Assembly (NCBI RefSeq): GCF_029017505.1
Contig: NZ_JAQGEI010000035.1
Location: forward strand, 1 to 64,000
Origin: Sedimenticola hydrogenitrophicus
Lineage (GTDB): Bacteria > Pseudomonadota > Gammaproteobacteria > Chromatiales > Chromatiaceae
DNA: 64,000 nt
Reading direction: 5' to 3'
In this document: in pieces, positions 24,207 through 32,127 of the stretch
How the letters are laid out: every line of letters begins with the position of its first letter
How positions within the stretch are numbered: the stretch's first letter is position 1
The notes under the pieces: generated by a model
The model's database searches: none
What the model was told of the DNA's origin: nothing
What the model saw: only the letters and a program-made list of their open reading frames with translations
Made by a program: the position numbers and the translations under genes

Positions 24207-25106
24207 TTATTGCTGGCCGGCGCCGGCAAGGTAGTCGAGACTTGGCGGCACATAGTCGATCCCGTGCCGCTTGAATATCGTCGCCATGTCGCCATCGCGA
24301 ACCATACTGGCGAGAATGTCCTCCACCGCATAGCCCAGTTGCCGGTAGGTATTCTTGACCGCGGCACCGATGAGCCAGTCGGCCTTGACCAGGCCGGGGG
24401 TGGGGACCTTGCCCAGATCGAAGGCTTCGATCCCGCCCAGCAGGCTGTATTGTACTTGCGAGCGTGGCCCCATCAGGCCGGCGGCCTCGCCGCGCAGGGT
24501 GGCTTGCCCCGCCTCTTCAGTGGTCTTGAAATGCAGCAGGTTGTCGCGGATGGTTCCACCGAAGGCACCGGACAGGTAGAGGTCGGCCAGGGAGTCCAGT
24601 TCAACGGCTATATTTTCATATCGAAACAGGGCGAGGGTGGCATCCCGTCCCAGTTTTTCAATATTGCGCGCGGCTACAATCTCTTCCTTCATGTAGGGAC
24701 CGAACAGCACCACTAGCTCATTGCGCAGCGCGAGCTCGCGATCATAGGGGATGTGCAGCATGAGGTCGGCCACCTCGCCGCTGAGCATTGAGCCTTTCCA
24801 GATCGCATTGCGCAGGTCGTCATCGACATTTTCATCGGCCGTCTGTTCGATCAGCTTGAGCCGTACCTTCAGCTGTTGTGCAAGGTGGTTGGCGATATCA
24901 ATATCAATACCGACCAGGGCTCCATTCTGACGGTAGGAGAAGGGCGGGTAGTCGCGATACACCGCGATGGTGATCTCCTCCTTGTCCTGAATCTCGTCAT
25001 AGGAGAGTGCCAAGGCGGCGGGTGTGGTGGCAGCGAATGCGATCAGTAAGAGCAGTCGCGGGAGGAGGGCCGGCGCGCCGGCCAGGCAGGCTTTGATTGA
25101 CGACAT
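24207..25106 (-). CDS. Quinoprotein-associated solute-binding protein (XoxJ/MoxJ/PedG-like)
   Basis: A 299-residue exported family 3 solute-binding protein. The signal peptide is MSSIKACLAGAPALL..., and the domain has ITIAVYRDYPPFSYRQNG, GIDIDIANHLAQQL, then an unusual long second lobe ending in AVKNTYRQLGYAVEDIL. Quinoprotein dehydrogenase operons commonly encode such a protein (MxaJ, XoxJ), thought to help PQQ enzyme maturation rather than transport. ATG 25106 has a GAGGT site seven nucleotides upstream; ATG 25124 is possible and adds six residues. No transporter genes accompany it directly. It is 17 nt downstream of the small protein at 25142 region, so probably co-transcribed. Confidence 0.75.
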   Translation of the reverse strand: MSSIKACLAGAPALLPRLLLLIAFAATTPAALALSYDEIQDKEEITIAVYRDYPPFSYRQNGALVGIDIDIANHLAQQLKVRLKLIEQTADENVDDDLRNAIWKGSMLSGEVADLMLHIPYDRELALRNELVVLFGPYMKEEIVAARNIEKLGRDATLALFRYENIAVELDSLADLYLSGAFGGTIRDNLLHFKTTEEAGQATLRGEAAGLMGPRSQVQYSLLGGIEAFDLGKVPTPGLVKADWLIGAAVKNTYRQLGYAVEDILASMVRDGDMATIFKRHGIDYVPPSLDYLAGAGQQ

Positions 25107-25141
25107 GGTTTTACCTCGCTTCATGATCTTACCCGGAGTGA

Positions 25142-25468
25142 CTACGACGGGTCATTGGATAGGCAGACGATGGTGTGCCGACCGGCGATGCGTACCCGAC
25201 GTGACCAGGGGGTAGAGATTTGGCACAGCTCACGGGGGTTGTTTTTCCACCAGATGTTGAGATCGATGCCCAGGCTGTCGTTCGCCTCGAAGGTCACCCG
25301 TTCAGCCGGCGCGCCGGCCTTGAGGATAAAGGCGCGCCCCGGTCCGACCACCTTGACGTCATGCGCCGACACATTTTCGAACAACAGCCACGGCTGCTCC
25401 GCGGCCTGAGTCGACCCGGCACCGGCAAGAGACAGGGTCAGTATCAAGATTATCGGAAGGTGGCGCAC
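25142..25468 (-). CDS. Small exported protein in quinoprotein cluster
   Basis: A 108-residue protein with a clear signal peptide (RHLPIILILTLSLAGAGSTQA, cleavage near residue 23) and mature part beginning EQPWLLFENVSAHDVKVVG. Two cysteines (CQISTPW and IVCLSND) could form a disulfide. Starts at GTG overlapping the upstream gene stop (TAGTG), so it is translated with it. I do not recognise the family. Its position between a cupredoxin-like protein and the XoxJ-like gene suggests a periplasmic accessory of the alcohol dehydrogenase system. Confidence 0.65.
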   Translation of the reverse strand: MRHLPIILILTLSLAGAGSTQAAEQPWLLFENVSAHDVKVVGPGRAFILKAGAPAERVTFEANDSLGIDLNIWWKNNPRELCQISTPWSRRVRIAGRHTIVCLSNDPS

Positions 25469-25893
25469 TATTTCACCTTGATCTGCGCTTCGGCTCCCTT
25501 GTGCTCCAGTCCGGCCGCGCTGATGCTATAGGTGCCGGGCTTGATCGGCACGAAAAAGAGTTCCGCCTCGCCCTCTTCTTCGAACTCCAATTCATAGAGG
25601 GCGCTGGCCTTGATCTCCATACCCCCGGCCTCGACCTTGCGCAGCCAGATAAAGGTGAAGAACTCCGGGGCGCGTACCGCATACTCCTTGCGACCGGTGC
25701 TGACGATCTTCAGGCTGTATGACTTCCCGGTCTCCAGTTCGTAGCGGGGTTGCGATACCTGGTAGCCAGCTTCATCGATACCGAATACCAAGTCTGGCAG
25801 CGCCTGCGGCTTGGTGGCCAGGAAGCCTTCGGCATGGCCTGCCAGGGGAATGAGTGAAGCGAGCAGGGCGAGCGCCGGTAGCAGTTTTTTCAT
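25468..25893 (-). CDS. Exported cupredoxin-fold-like protein
   Basis: A 141-residue protein with a signal peptide (MKKLLPALALLASLIPLAGHA) and a mature domain patterned like a plastocyanin/cupredoxin sandwich: YELETGKSYSLKIVSTGRKE, FTFIWLRKVEAGG, and AELFFVPIKPGTYSI, where cupredoxins place their first ligand and the PGxY loop. The Cys, Met and second His copper ligands are missing, so copper binding is doubtful. It heads a three-gene minus-strand operon divergent from the ABC binding protein. The start at 25893 is chosen from the signal peptide; 25959 would add an unlikely leader. Confidence 0.6.
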   Translation of the reverse strand: MKKLLPALALLASLIPLAGHAEGFLATKPQALPDLVFGIDEAGYQVSQPRYELETGKSYSLKIVSTGRKEYAVRAPEFFTFIWLRKVEAGGMEIKASALYELEFEEEGEAELFFVPIKPGTYSISAAGLEHKGAEAQIKVK

Positions 25894-26042
25894 ATCAGTT
25901 TTTCCTTGATGTGGTGGTTGGTATAGAGAGAGTCTCACGCTCCTGCGGTCTCTCCTCAATGCGACTTTTGTCGCATTGAGCGTGCCCGGTGCGGACGGGC
26001 TAAACTACTGCGCACTGGATTATTCAGACCATGGGAGCGCGG

Positions 26043-27212
26043 ATGTTACGGACACTTGTCATTGGCTGCCTTGCCTGTCTCATGGTGGCGACCCGGGCCT
26101 GGTCGGCCGGCACCGTACAGGTCCCGGTGCTCTATATCAAACAGCAAGTCGAACGGCCGCCGGTACTCTCCAATCTTGACGACATTCCCGTGGATGAGGG
26201 GCTGGCCGGCGCGCGACTGGCCATCAAGGACAGCAATACTACGGGGCGCTTTACCGGGCAGCAGTTCTCCCTGCGGGAACTGGCCTTTGAGCCGGCGGCG
26301 GACCCGGCGGCGATCATCGGTCAGCTGCAAGCCGCGGAAGAACATTTTGTGATTCTCGATCTGCCGGCCGCCACCCTGGAGGCGGTGCTACAGGCCGACC
26401 TGGGCCGGGAGCGGCTGTTGTTCAATGTCGGCGCGCCGGACAACCGTTTCCGTACTGAGCTCTGCCGCAAGGATCTGCTGCACACCCTGCCCAGCCGCGC
26501 CATGCTGACCGATGCCCTGAGCCAGTATCTGGTAAAAAAACGCTGGAGCAAATGGCTGTTGATCGAGGGGCCGCTGGAGGGTGACCGGCTGTTCGCCGAT
26601 GCCTTGCGGCGCTCGGCTGAAAAGTTTGGGGCAAGGATTGTCGGGCACAAGGTCTGGGACGGCGCGCGGGATGCCCGGCGCACCGCCCAGGCGGAGGTGC
26701 CGCGGCTGACCCAGGGGGTTGAGTACGATGTCCTGATGGTGGCCGATGAGTGGGGCGACTTCGGGGAGTACCTGATGTACCGCACCTGGGAACCGCGCCC
26801 GATAGCCGGTACCCAGGGGCTTTTCGCCACTGCCTGGTACCGGACTATCGAACAGTGGGGGGCGACCCAGTTGCAGGTGCGCTTCGGCAAGGCCGCCGGG
26901 CGGCCGATGGGCGCCCGGGATTATGCCGCCTGGGCCGCGCTGCGCTCGATCAGCGAGGCGGCGATTCGCAGCGGCTCGGCGGAGCCGGCCATGATCGGCA
27001 CCTATATTCAAAGCCCCGAGTTTGAACTGGCCGCCTACAAGGGGCGCAAACTCTCCTATCGGCCCTGGTCGGGTCAGCTGCGCCAGCCCATCGCCCTAAG
27101 CGCCGCCCGCTCGCTGGTGACCCAGTCGCCACAGGAGGGCTTTCTGCACCGGGTGAGTGAACTGGACACCCTGGGATTCGATCAACCCGAGGTTCAATGC
27201 AAGAGGAATTAA
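26043..27212 (+). CDS. PQQ-associated ABC transporter substrate-binding protein
   Basis: A 389-residue exported periplasmic binding protein. The signal peptide is LVIGCLACLMVATRAWSA; the first mature motif is VPVLYIKQQVERPPVLSNL, followed by RLAIKDSNTTGRF, typical of branched-chain-type (LivK-like) binding folds. This protein family is defined by its occurrence in PQQ alcohol dehydrogenase loci next to a beta-propeller and an ABC-2 exporter, all of which follow here. Start at 26043 has a GGGAG site; the ATG at 26031 lacks one. It ends 1 nt before the next start. The transported compound is unknown. Confidence 0.8.
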   Translation: MLRTLVIGCLACLMVATRAWSAGTVQVPVLYIKQQVERPPVLSNLDDIPVDEGLAGARLAIKDSNTTGRFTGQQFSLRELAFEPAADPAAIIGQLQAAEEHFVILDLPAATLEAVLQADLGRERLLFNVGAPDNRFRTELCRKDLLHTLPSRAMLTDALSQYLVKKRWSKWLLIEGPLEGDRLFADALRRSAEKFGARIVGHKVWDGARDARRTAQAEVPRLTQGVEYDVLMVADEWGDFGEYLMYRTWEPRPIAGTQGLFATAWYRTIEQWGATQLQVRFGKAAGRPMGARDYAAWAALRSISEAAIRSGSAEPAMIGTYIQSPEFELAAYKGRKLSYRPWSGQLRQPIALSAARSLVTQSPQEGFLHRVSELDTLGFDQPEVQCKRN

Positions 27213-27213
27213 A

Positions 27214-28185
27214 ATGCTGTTTCGTAATGGATCCATCGTCGTACTCTGGCTGGCCAGCGGCGTCTTCTCCGCGCTTCACGCGGCCACCGCCTATGTTTCC
27301 AATGAGAAGGATAATACCGTTACCCTGATCGACACCGAGCGCATGGAGGTGACCGGAACCATCGACGTAGGGCAGCGGCCGCGCGGCATCATTCTCAGCC
27401 ACGACATGAAGACCCTCTATATCTGCGCCTCGGACGACGACACGGTGCAGATTTACGATATCGAACAACAGAAATTTGTCGGTGAACTGCCCTCCGGGGC
27501 CGATCCGGAGCAGTTCGCCCTGCATCCCGACAATCGCCACCTCTATATCTCCAACGAGGATGACAACCTGGTGACGGTGGTGGATGTGGTGAAGCGCGAC
27601 GTGGTGGCGCAGATCGATGTCGGGGTGGAGCCGGAAGGCATGGCGGTCAGCCCTGATGGACGCTGGGCGGTCAACACCTCAGAGACCACCAACATGGTGC
27701 ACTGGATCGATGCCAAGACCCACGAACTGGTGGATAACACGCTGGTCGATCAGCGTCCCCGGCATGTGGAGTTCGAGCCCGATAGCAAGACCCTGTGGGC
27801 CTCGTCCGAGATCGGCGGAACCGTCTCCATTATCGATACCGACAGCAAGCTGGTCAGGCACAAGATCAACTTCTCGATCAAGGGGATCCACCCGGACCGG
27901 GTGCAGCCGGTCGGTATCAAGCTGGGGGCGGACGGGCGTTATGCCTATGTCGCGCTCGGCCCGGCCAACCACGTGGCCGTGGTGGACCGTAAAAGTTATG
28001 AAGTGGTCAAGTATATTCTGGTGGGGCGGCGCGTCTGGCACATGGCGTTCACCCCCGACGACCGCTACCTGATGACCACCAACGGGGTGAGCGGCGATGT
28101 CACCGTGATCGACCTGGCCGAGCTGAAGCCGATCAAGTCGATCAAGGTGGGGCGCTACCCCTGGGGCATCGCGGTGCGTCCCTAG
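27214..28185 (+). CDS. PQQ-associated YVTN beta-propeller protein
   Basis: A 323-residue exported protein with signal peptide (MLFRNGSIVVLWLASGVFSALHA) and repeated propeller strands: AYVSNEKDNTVTLIDT, LYICASDDDTVQIYDI, LYISNEDDNLVTVVDV, TLWASSEIGGTVSIIDT, AYVALGPANHVAVVDR, and YLMTTNGVSGDVTVIDL. The seven YVTN-type blades mark the family linked to PQQ-dependent catabolism. It sits in frame 2 nt after the binding protein (TAAAATG) with an AGAGGAA site. Role is uncertain; it may bind a partner or a substrate. Signal peptide and repeats are seen directly, the functional link is from gene context. Confidence 0.85.
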   Translation: MLFRNGSIVVLWLASGVFSALHAATAYVSNEKDNTVTLIDTERMEVTGTIDVGQRPRGIILSHDMKTLYICASDDDTVQIYDIEQQKFVGELPSGADPEQFALHPDNRHLYISNEDDNLVTVVDVVKRDVVAQIDVGVEPEGMAVSPDGRWAVNTSETTNMVHWIDAKTHELVDNTLVDQRPRHVEFEPDSKTLWASSEIGGTVSIIDTDSKLVRHKINFSIKGIHPDRVQPVGIKLGADGRYAYVALGPANHVAVVDRKSYEVVKYILVGRRVWHMAFTPDDRYLMTTNGVSGDVTVIDLAELKPIKSIKVGRYPWGIAVRP

Positions 28186-28193
28186 GAGCTGCA

Positions 28194-28964
28194 ATGCCCG
28201 ATCCGGTCCCCTATCTCCTGGATGTCTCCGCGCTCTGCTACCGCTATCGGGGCGCGGACCAGGCGGCGTTGGCCGATATCAGCCTGCGCATCGAGGGGGG
28301 CGGCTTCCACGCCCTGCTGGGCCCGAACGGGGCCGGCAAGACCACCCTGTTTTCCCTGATCACCGGTCTCAGCGGTCTCCAGCAGGGGAGCGTCTCCATC
28401 GCCGGGGCGGATATCGCGCGCCAGCGCCTCACGGCGCTCTCGCGCATGGGCGTGGTGTTCCAGCAGCCGACCCTGGATCTGGACCTGACGGTGGAGCAGA
28501 ATCTGCGCTACTTCGCCGCGCTCAACGGGCTGGGCGCCAAACAGGCCAGGCGGCGCATCGCCGAGGAGCTGGCACGTTTCGATCTGACGCCACGCCGCCG
28601 CGAGCGGATACGTCAGTTGAACGGGGGCCATCGGCGCCGGGTCGAGATTGCCCGCGCCCTGTTGCATGAGCCCCGCTTGCTGCTGTTCGACGAGGCGACC
28701 GTGGGTCTGGATGTGCCCACCCGGCAGCAGATTGTCGATCATGTCCATCGGCTCGCCGAGGAGCAGAATATCGCCGTGCTGTGGACCACCCACCTGATCG
28801 ATGAGGTGTATCCGGGGGATACCGTGTCGCTGCTGGACCGGGGGCGAGTGGTGGCCCAGGGCACTTGTCGCCAGTTGCTGCAGGAGCGCAAGGCGGCGGA
28901 TCTCAAACAGCTGTTCGCCCAACTGGCAGCGCGGGATTACGCCGCCCGGGAGGTCGCCCTGTGA
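28194..28964 (+). CDS. PQQ-associated ABC transporter ATP-binding protein
   Basis: A 256-residue ABC ATPase: Walker A GPNGAGKTT, Q-loop VVFQQPT, signature LNGGHRRRVEIARALLHEP, where the usual LSGGQ is replaced by LNGGH, and Walker B LLLFDEATVGLD. The H-loop is TTHLIDEV. The LNGGH change is seen directly and is probably characteristic of this family. It energises the permease encoded next. The stop overlaps the permease GTG (GTGA). Family members accompany quinoprotein alcohol dehydrogenases, and export of a toxic intermediate or cofactor has been proposed but not settled. Confidence 0.85.
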   Translation: MPDPVPYLLDVSALCYRYRGADQAALADISLRIEGGGFHALLGPNGAGKTTLFSLITGLSGLQQGSVSIAGADIARQRLTALSRMGVVFQQPTLDLDLTVEQNLRYFAALNGLGAKQARRRIAEELARFDLTPRRRERIRQLNGGHRRRVEIARALLHEPRLLLFDEATVGLDVPTRQQIVDHVHRLAEEQNIAVLWTTHLIDEVYPGDTVSLLDRGRVVAQGTCRQLLQERKAADLKQLFAQLAARDYAAREVAL

Positions 28965-29737
28965 ACGGTCGGCACGCCTACTGGACACCGTTCCGTGGCA
29001 TTGTGGTGCGCGAGTGCCTGCGCTTCCTGCAGCAGCACGAACGGTTTCTGGCGGCGCTGGTGCGGCCGCTGGTGTGGCTGTTCGTGTTCGCCGCCGGTTT
29101 TCGTGCCGCGCTCGGTGTCTCCATCATCCCGCCCTATGAAACCTACATCACCTACGAGACCTATATCGTGCCCGGCCTGGTGGCCATGGTGCAGCTGTTC
29201 AACGGTATGCAGAGCTCGCTGTCGTTGATCGTGGACCGGGAGCTCGGCAGTATGCGTATCCTGATGCTGGCACCGACACCGCGCTGGTTTCTGCTGTTCA
29301 GCAAGCTACTGGCCGGCGCCGTGGTCTCGGTGCTGCAGGTCTACCTGTTCCTGGTCATCGCCTGGTTTGCCGATATTCGCCTGCCGCTCCTGGGTTATGT
29401 CGCCGTATTGCCGGCGCTGATGCTGTCGGGGGTGATGCTCGGCTCCCTGGGCATGCTGCTCTCGTCGGCCATCCGCCAGCTGGAAAATTTCGCCGGTATC
29501 ATGAACTTCGTGATCTTTCCCATGTTTTTCCTCTCCTCGGCGCTCTACCCCATCTGGAAGATTGGAGAGGCCAGCCCGCTGCTGGAACAGATCTGCCGCC
29601 TTAATCCCTTCACCTATGTGGTGGAGTTCATCCGCTTCAGTCTGCACCTGAAGCTGGACGGCCTCTCGGTGGTGGTGGTCAGTGCCTCGCTGGCGCTGTT
29701 CCTCACCCTGGCGGTGTGGCGTTTCCAGCGCAATTGA
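28961..29737 (+). CDS. PQQ-associated ABC-2 type permease
   Basis: A 258-residue ABC-2 membrane protein with about six transmembrane helices (roughly 35-55, 70-90, 120-145, 155-180, 185-210 and 235-255). It carries the exporter pattern PGLVAMVQLFNGMQSSLSLIVDRELGSMRILMLAPTPR. The GTG start at 28961 overlaps the ATPase stop as GTGA; this is the only start that gives a proper N-terminus. Together with the ATPase it forms an exporter associated with alcohol oxidation. The last codon ends 4 nt before a repeat element. Confidence 0.85.
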   Translation: MNGRHAYWTPFRGIVVRECLRFLQQHERFLAALVRPLVWLFVFAAGFRAALGVSIIPPYETYITYETYIVPGLVAMVQLFNGMQSSLSLIVDRELGSMRILMLAPTPRWFLLFSKLLAGAVVSVLQVYLFLVIAWFADIRLPLLGYVAVLPALMLSGVMLGSLGMLLSSAIRQLENFAGIMNFVIFPMFFLSSALYPIWKIGEASPLLEQICRLNPFTYVVEFIRFSLHLKLDGLSVVVVSASLALFLTLAVWRFQRN

Positions 29738-29740
29738 CTC

Positions 29741-29964
29741 CTAAGGGCTCGCCCGGTCTGTAAGTGATTGGCCTGCCTTGTTGGCCGATCTTGATGGCGC
29801 CTCGAATCTGGCCCCTTTTTCAGATTCAAGCCTGCCCTTGTTTGAGCGAAGCGAGTTTGGGCAGGCGCTGAAAATTGGGCCGGATTCGAGGAGACAAGTC
29901 ATCGTGTGAGGCCGGCAAGGCAGGCCAATCACCCCGTGAGTAGTTACCACCGCGAGCCCTAAGC
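29741..29964. repeat. MITE-like element with CTAAGGGCTCGC ends (long form)
   Basis: A ~224-bp imperfect palindrome. Ends are CTAAGGGCTCGC (29741) and GCGAGCCCTAAG (29953). Inside are GTGATTGGCCTGCCTTG and its complement, and a central GCCTGCCC...GGGCAGGC hairpin. 40738-40845 is an inverted copy with the centre deleted. 9490-9656 shares its ends. Confidence 0.8.
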
Positions 29965-30077
29965 CACTTCGCACTGGCTGGCCGCCGCACGGGCCGTTCA
30001 TACTTAAGTCTTATTGAGCCGAACCGGGCGGAACGCCTATAAATATCGCTAAATCCATCACTACAGGACGCCCGAAA

Positions 30078-30479
30078 ATGAAAAAACCGTTGTCTCTTTT
30101 TGTGGCGATCAGCACCCTCCTGATCGCCTCGCTAAACACCGCATTTGCCATGAGTGAGGGGACCGCCCGGGACGCCATGGTGGCGGCCGGCGAAGCCGCG
30201 TTTCAGCATCGCTGCATGGCATGTCACTCGCTCGATTCGGCCAAGAACGCCTTCGGGCCCTCCCTGCGGGGCGTGATCGACAGGCCGGCCGGCAGCCTGC
30301 CGCGCTTCGCCTACTCCAAGGCCATGCTCGAATCCGGTCTGGTCTGGAGTGAGGAGAATATCCGCAAGTGGATCGCCGACAACGAAAAACTGGTCCCCAA
30401 TACCCGCATGCGCCACGTCTCCATCACTGATGTCACCGAGCAGGATTTCCTGATTGAGTTTCTCAAGAGCCTGAAATAG
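30078..30479 (+). CDS. Monoheme c-type cytochrome
   Basis: A 133-residue class I cytochrome c. Signal peptide KKPLSLFVAISTLLIASLNTAFA, heme motif CMACH at about 44-48, and distal Met in the NTRMRH segment near residue 113. It resembles small soluble cytochromes c550/c552 of Proteobacteria that connect periplasmic dehydrogenases to oxidases. It stands alone between a repeat and the fmdB gene, downstream of the PQQ-ABC genes, so it could serve the alcohol dehydrogenase, the Sox system or respiration in general. The sequence does not tell which. Confidence 0.8.
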   Translation: MKKPLSLFVAISTLLIASLNTAFAMSEGTARDAMVAAGEAAFQHRCMACHSLDSAKNAFGPSLRGVIDRPAGSLPRFAYSKAMLESGLVWSEENIRKWIADNEKLVPNTRMRHVSITDVTEQDFLIEFLKSLK

Positions 30480-30811
30480 GCAGTCTGCCATCTGATCGCG
30501 ACCTGTCTGAATTCACCCCGCCCCCCTGTTCACGAGGGGGGCAACGGACCTTGAAGTGACGGTCAACAACCCCATCTTCCTCCCTGTCCAGGATATTGGC
30601 ACGGCGGTTGCCGCGGAGTGAATTGCCGCGGCACCGGTAAAAGGGAATATATTCCTTATCAGGCGTCGGGGTGCGGGGTGCCTCCCCAGCGGAGCGGGCC
30701 TCCTGTCGCCGGACCGGCATGAAAACCTTTGAGCGGAAGACAACTGTGCTAATATCCACAGCGATTTGGTGCCCCCGGTGAGGCGGGGCGGTTGAATTTC
30801 AGGAGTGATGC
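30480..30811. other. Intergenic region upstream of fmdB
   Basis: About 330 bp without a credible gene. A short hairpin GCCCCCC-tgttcacga-GGGGGGC at 30520-30542 may end the cytochrome transcript. Confidence 0.6.
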
Positions 30812-31084
30812 ATGCCGATTTATGAGTACCGTTGTGATGCCTGCGGCCATGAGCTGGAGGCGCTGCAGAAGATGAGCGACGCGGCGTTGACCGATTGTCC
30901 GGCGTGTGCCGAACCGGCGCTGAAAAAGATGATATCGGCCGCCGGTTTCCGTCTCAAGGGGCAGGGCTGGTACGAGACCGACTTCAAGAGCGGTAAGCAG
31001 AAGAACCTGCACAGCGCGGAAAAGGCGGAGGCCAAGCCGGCCCCGGCCTGTGCCGGCGGCGGATGCGGCGGCTGTGATGCCTGA
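30812..31084 (+). CDS. FmdB-family zinc-ribbon protein
   Basis: A 90-residue protein with the FmdB zinc ribbon MPIYEYRCDACGHELE...CPACAEPAL: four cysteines C9, C12, C31 and C34 form the presumed zinc site. A flexible Lys/Ala-rich tail ends in ACAGGGCGGCDA, an added Cys/Gly motif. The gene is typically followed by DUF502 and aspS in Gammaproteobacteria, as here, although a palindromic element has inserted before DUF502. A role as a small regulatory or nucleic-acid-binding protein is often suggested but unproved. Confidence 0.85.
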   Translation: MPIYEYRCDACGHELEALQKMSDAALTDCPACAEPALKKMISAAGFRLKGQGWYETDFKSGKQKNLHSAEKAEAKPAPACAGGGCGGCDA

Positions 31085-31092
31085 CCCCCAAG

Positions 31093-31356
31093 TGCTCCGT
31101 CAACGTAATAATTACGGATTCAGCGTCCCTGTGGTGTTGCGCAGCAAGGCGCAGCGCGCAGGCAATGGCGGGTTCCCTTGTCAAGCGCTGCAACGCGGCT
31201 GCGGGGCGCCACAGGGACGCCCGAAGGGTGAGCTTGTCAGCGCCCATGGACTGCGTTGCGCCTCTTGCCAAGGGAGACAGCCATTGCCGGCGAGGCGCGC
31301 CTTGCCATGAACGCTGACAAACTCACTGAACTCGCAATTATTACGTTGACGGAGCA
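31093..31356. repeat. Palindromic element with 21-bp perfect ends inside the fmdB-DUF502 operon
   Basis: TGCTCCGTCAACGTAATAAT at 31093 pairs exactly with the complement ending at 31356; 21-bp perfect inverted ends enclose ~220 bp with TTGCC-rich sub-palindromes. It starts 8 nt past the fmdB stop and ends 5 nt before the DUF502 start, so it splits a usually tight operon. Confidence 0.85.
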
Positions 31357-31361
31357 CTAGC

Positions 31362-32003
31362 ATGAAATTCATCCGTCGCTACCTGGTGGCCGGTCTGCTG
31401 GTCTGGGTGCCGCTCGGGATCACCCTGCTGGTGGTACGCCTGCTGGTGCACTGGCTGGATGGCACCCTGCTGCTGATACCGGAGGCGTACCGGCCGGAGC
31501 ACCTGCTGGGGTTCTCCATTCCGGGATTGGGGGTGGTGGTCTCGGTCCTGATCGTATTCGTCACCGGCGTGCTGGCGGCAAATCTGTTCGGCCGTTCCCT
31601 GGTCTCTGTCTGGGAGCGCCAGCTGGCGCGCATTCCCCTGGTCCGGTCGATCTACTCCGGTGCCAAGCAGCTGGCAGAGACCCTGTTCAGCGAGGCGGGG
31701 CAGTCGTTCCGCAAGGTGTTGCTGATCGAGTTTCCCCGCCGGGGACTCTGGACCCTGGCGTTCCAGACCGGTATCGATCTGGGGGAGGCGCAGCGCAAGA
31801 CCGGGCGGGATGTGATCAATGTATACGTCCCCACCACCCCCAATCCAACCGGCGGCTACTTCGTCATGGTGCCGCGGGAGGACGTGGTGGAGCTGGAGAT
31901 GAGCGTGGATGACGGTCTGAAAATGCTCATGTCAATGGGCGCGGTGGTGCCCCTTGGGCGGATACCGGCCCCGCTCGCTGAGCCGCTGGATTCCGGGGCC
32001 TGA
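31362..32003 (+). CDS. DUF502 family membrane protein
   Basis: A 213-residue protein with two N-terminal transmembrane helices (8-30 and 52-76) and a cytoplasmic domain carrying the family pattern: RIPLVRSIYSGAKQLAETLF, VLLIEFPRRGLWTLAFQTG, YVPTTPNPTGGYFVMVPREDV. DUF502 proteins are widespread and uncharacterised, and here the gene is followed by aspS as in many genomes. Its ribosome site was probably altered by the palindrome insertion; GACGGAGC lies 6-13 nt before the ATG. Confidence 0.85.
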   Translation: MKFIRRYLVAGLLVWVPLGITLLVVRLLVHWLDGTLLLIPEAYRPEHLLGFSIPGLGVVVSVLIVFVTGVLAANLFGRSLVSVWERQLARIPLVRSIYSGAKQLAETLFSEAGQSFRKVLLIEFPRRGLWTLAFQTGIDLGEAQRKTGRDVINVYVPTTPNPTGGYFVMVPREDVVELEMSVDDGLKMLMSMGAVVPLGRIPAPLAEPLDSGA

Positions 32004-32127
32004 TTCGTTCAACACCAATTAAATCGACTCAGTGCTTGCGCCTGCAGGGCCCAAACCTTAAAATTTCCGGTTTTCTCGTCGGACGAATTCCTCGCCCGAA
32101 ATTCAGTCAGTAACGGTAATATCGAGC

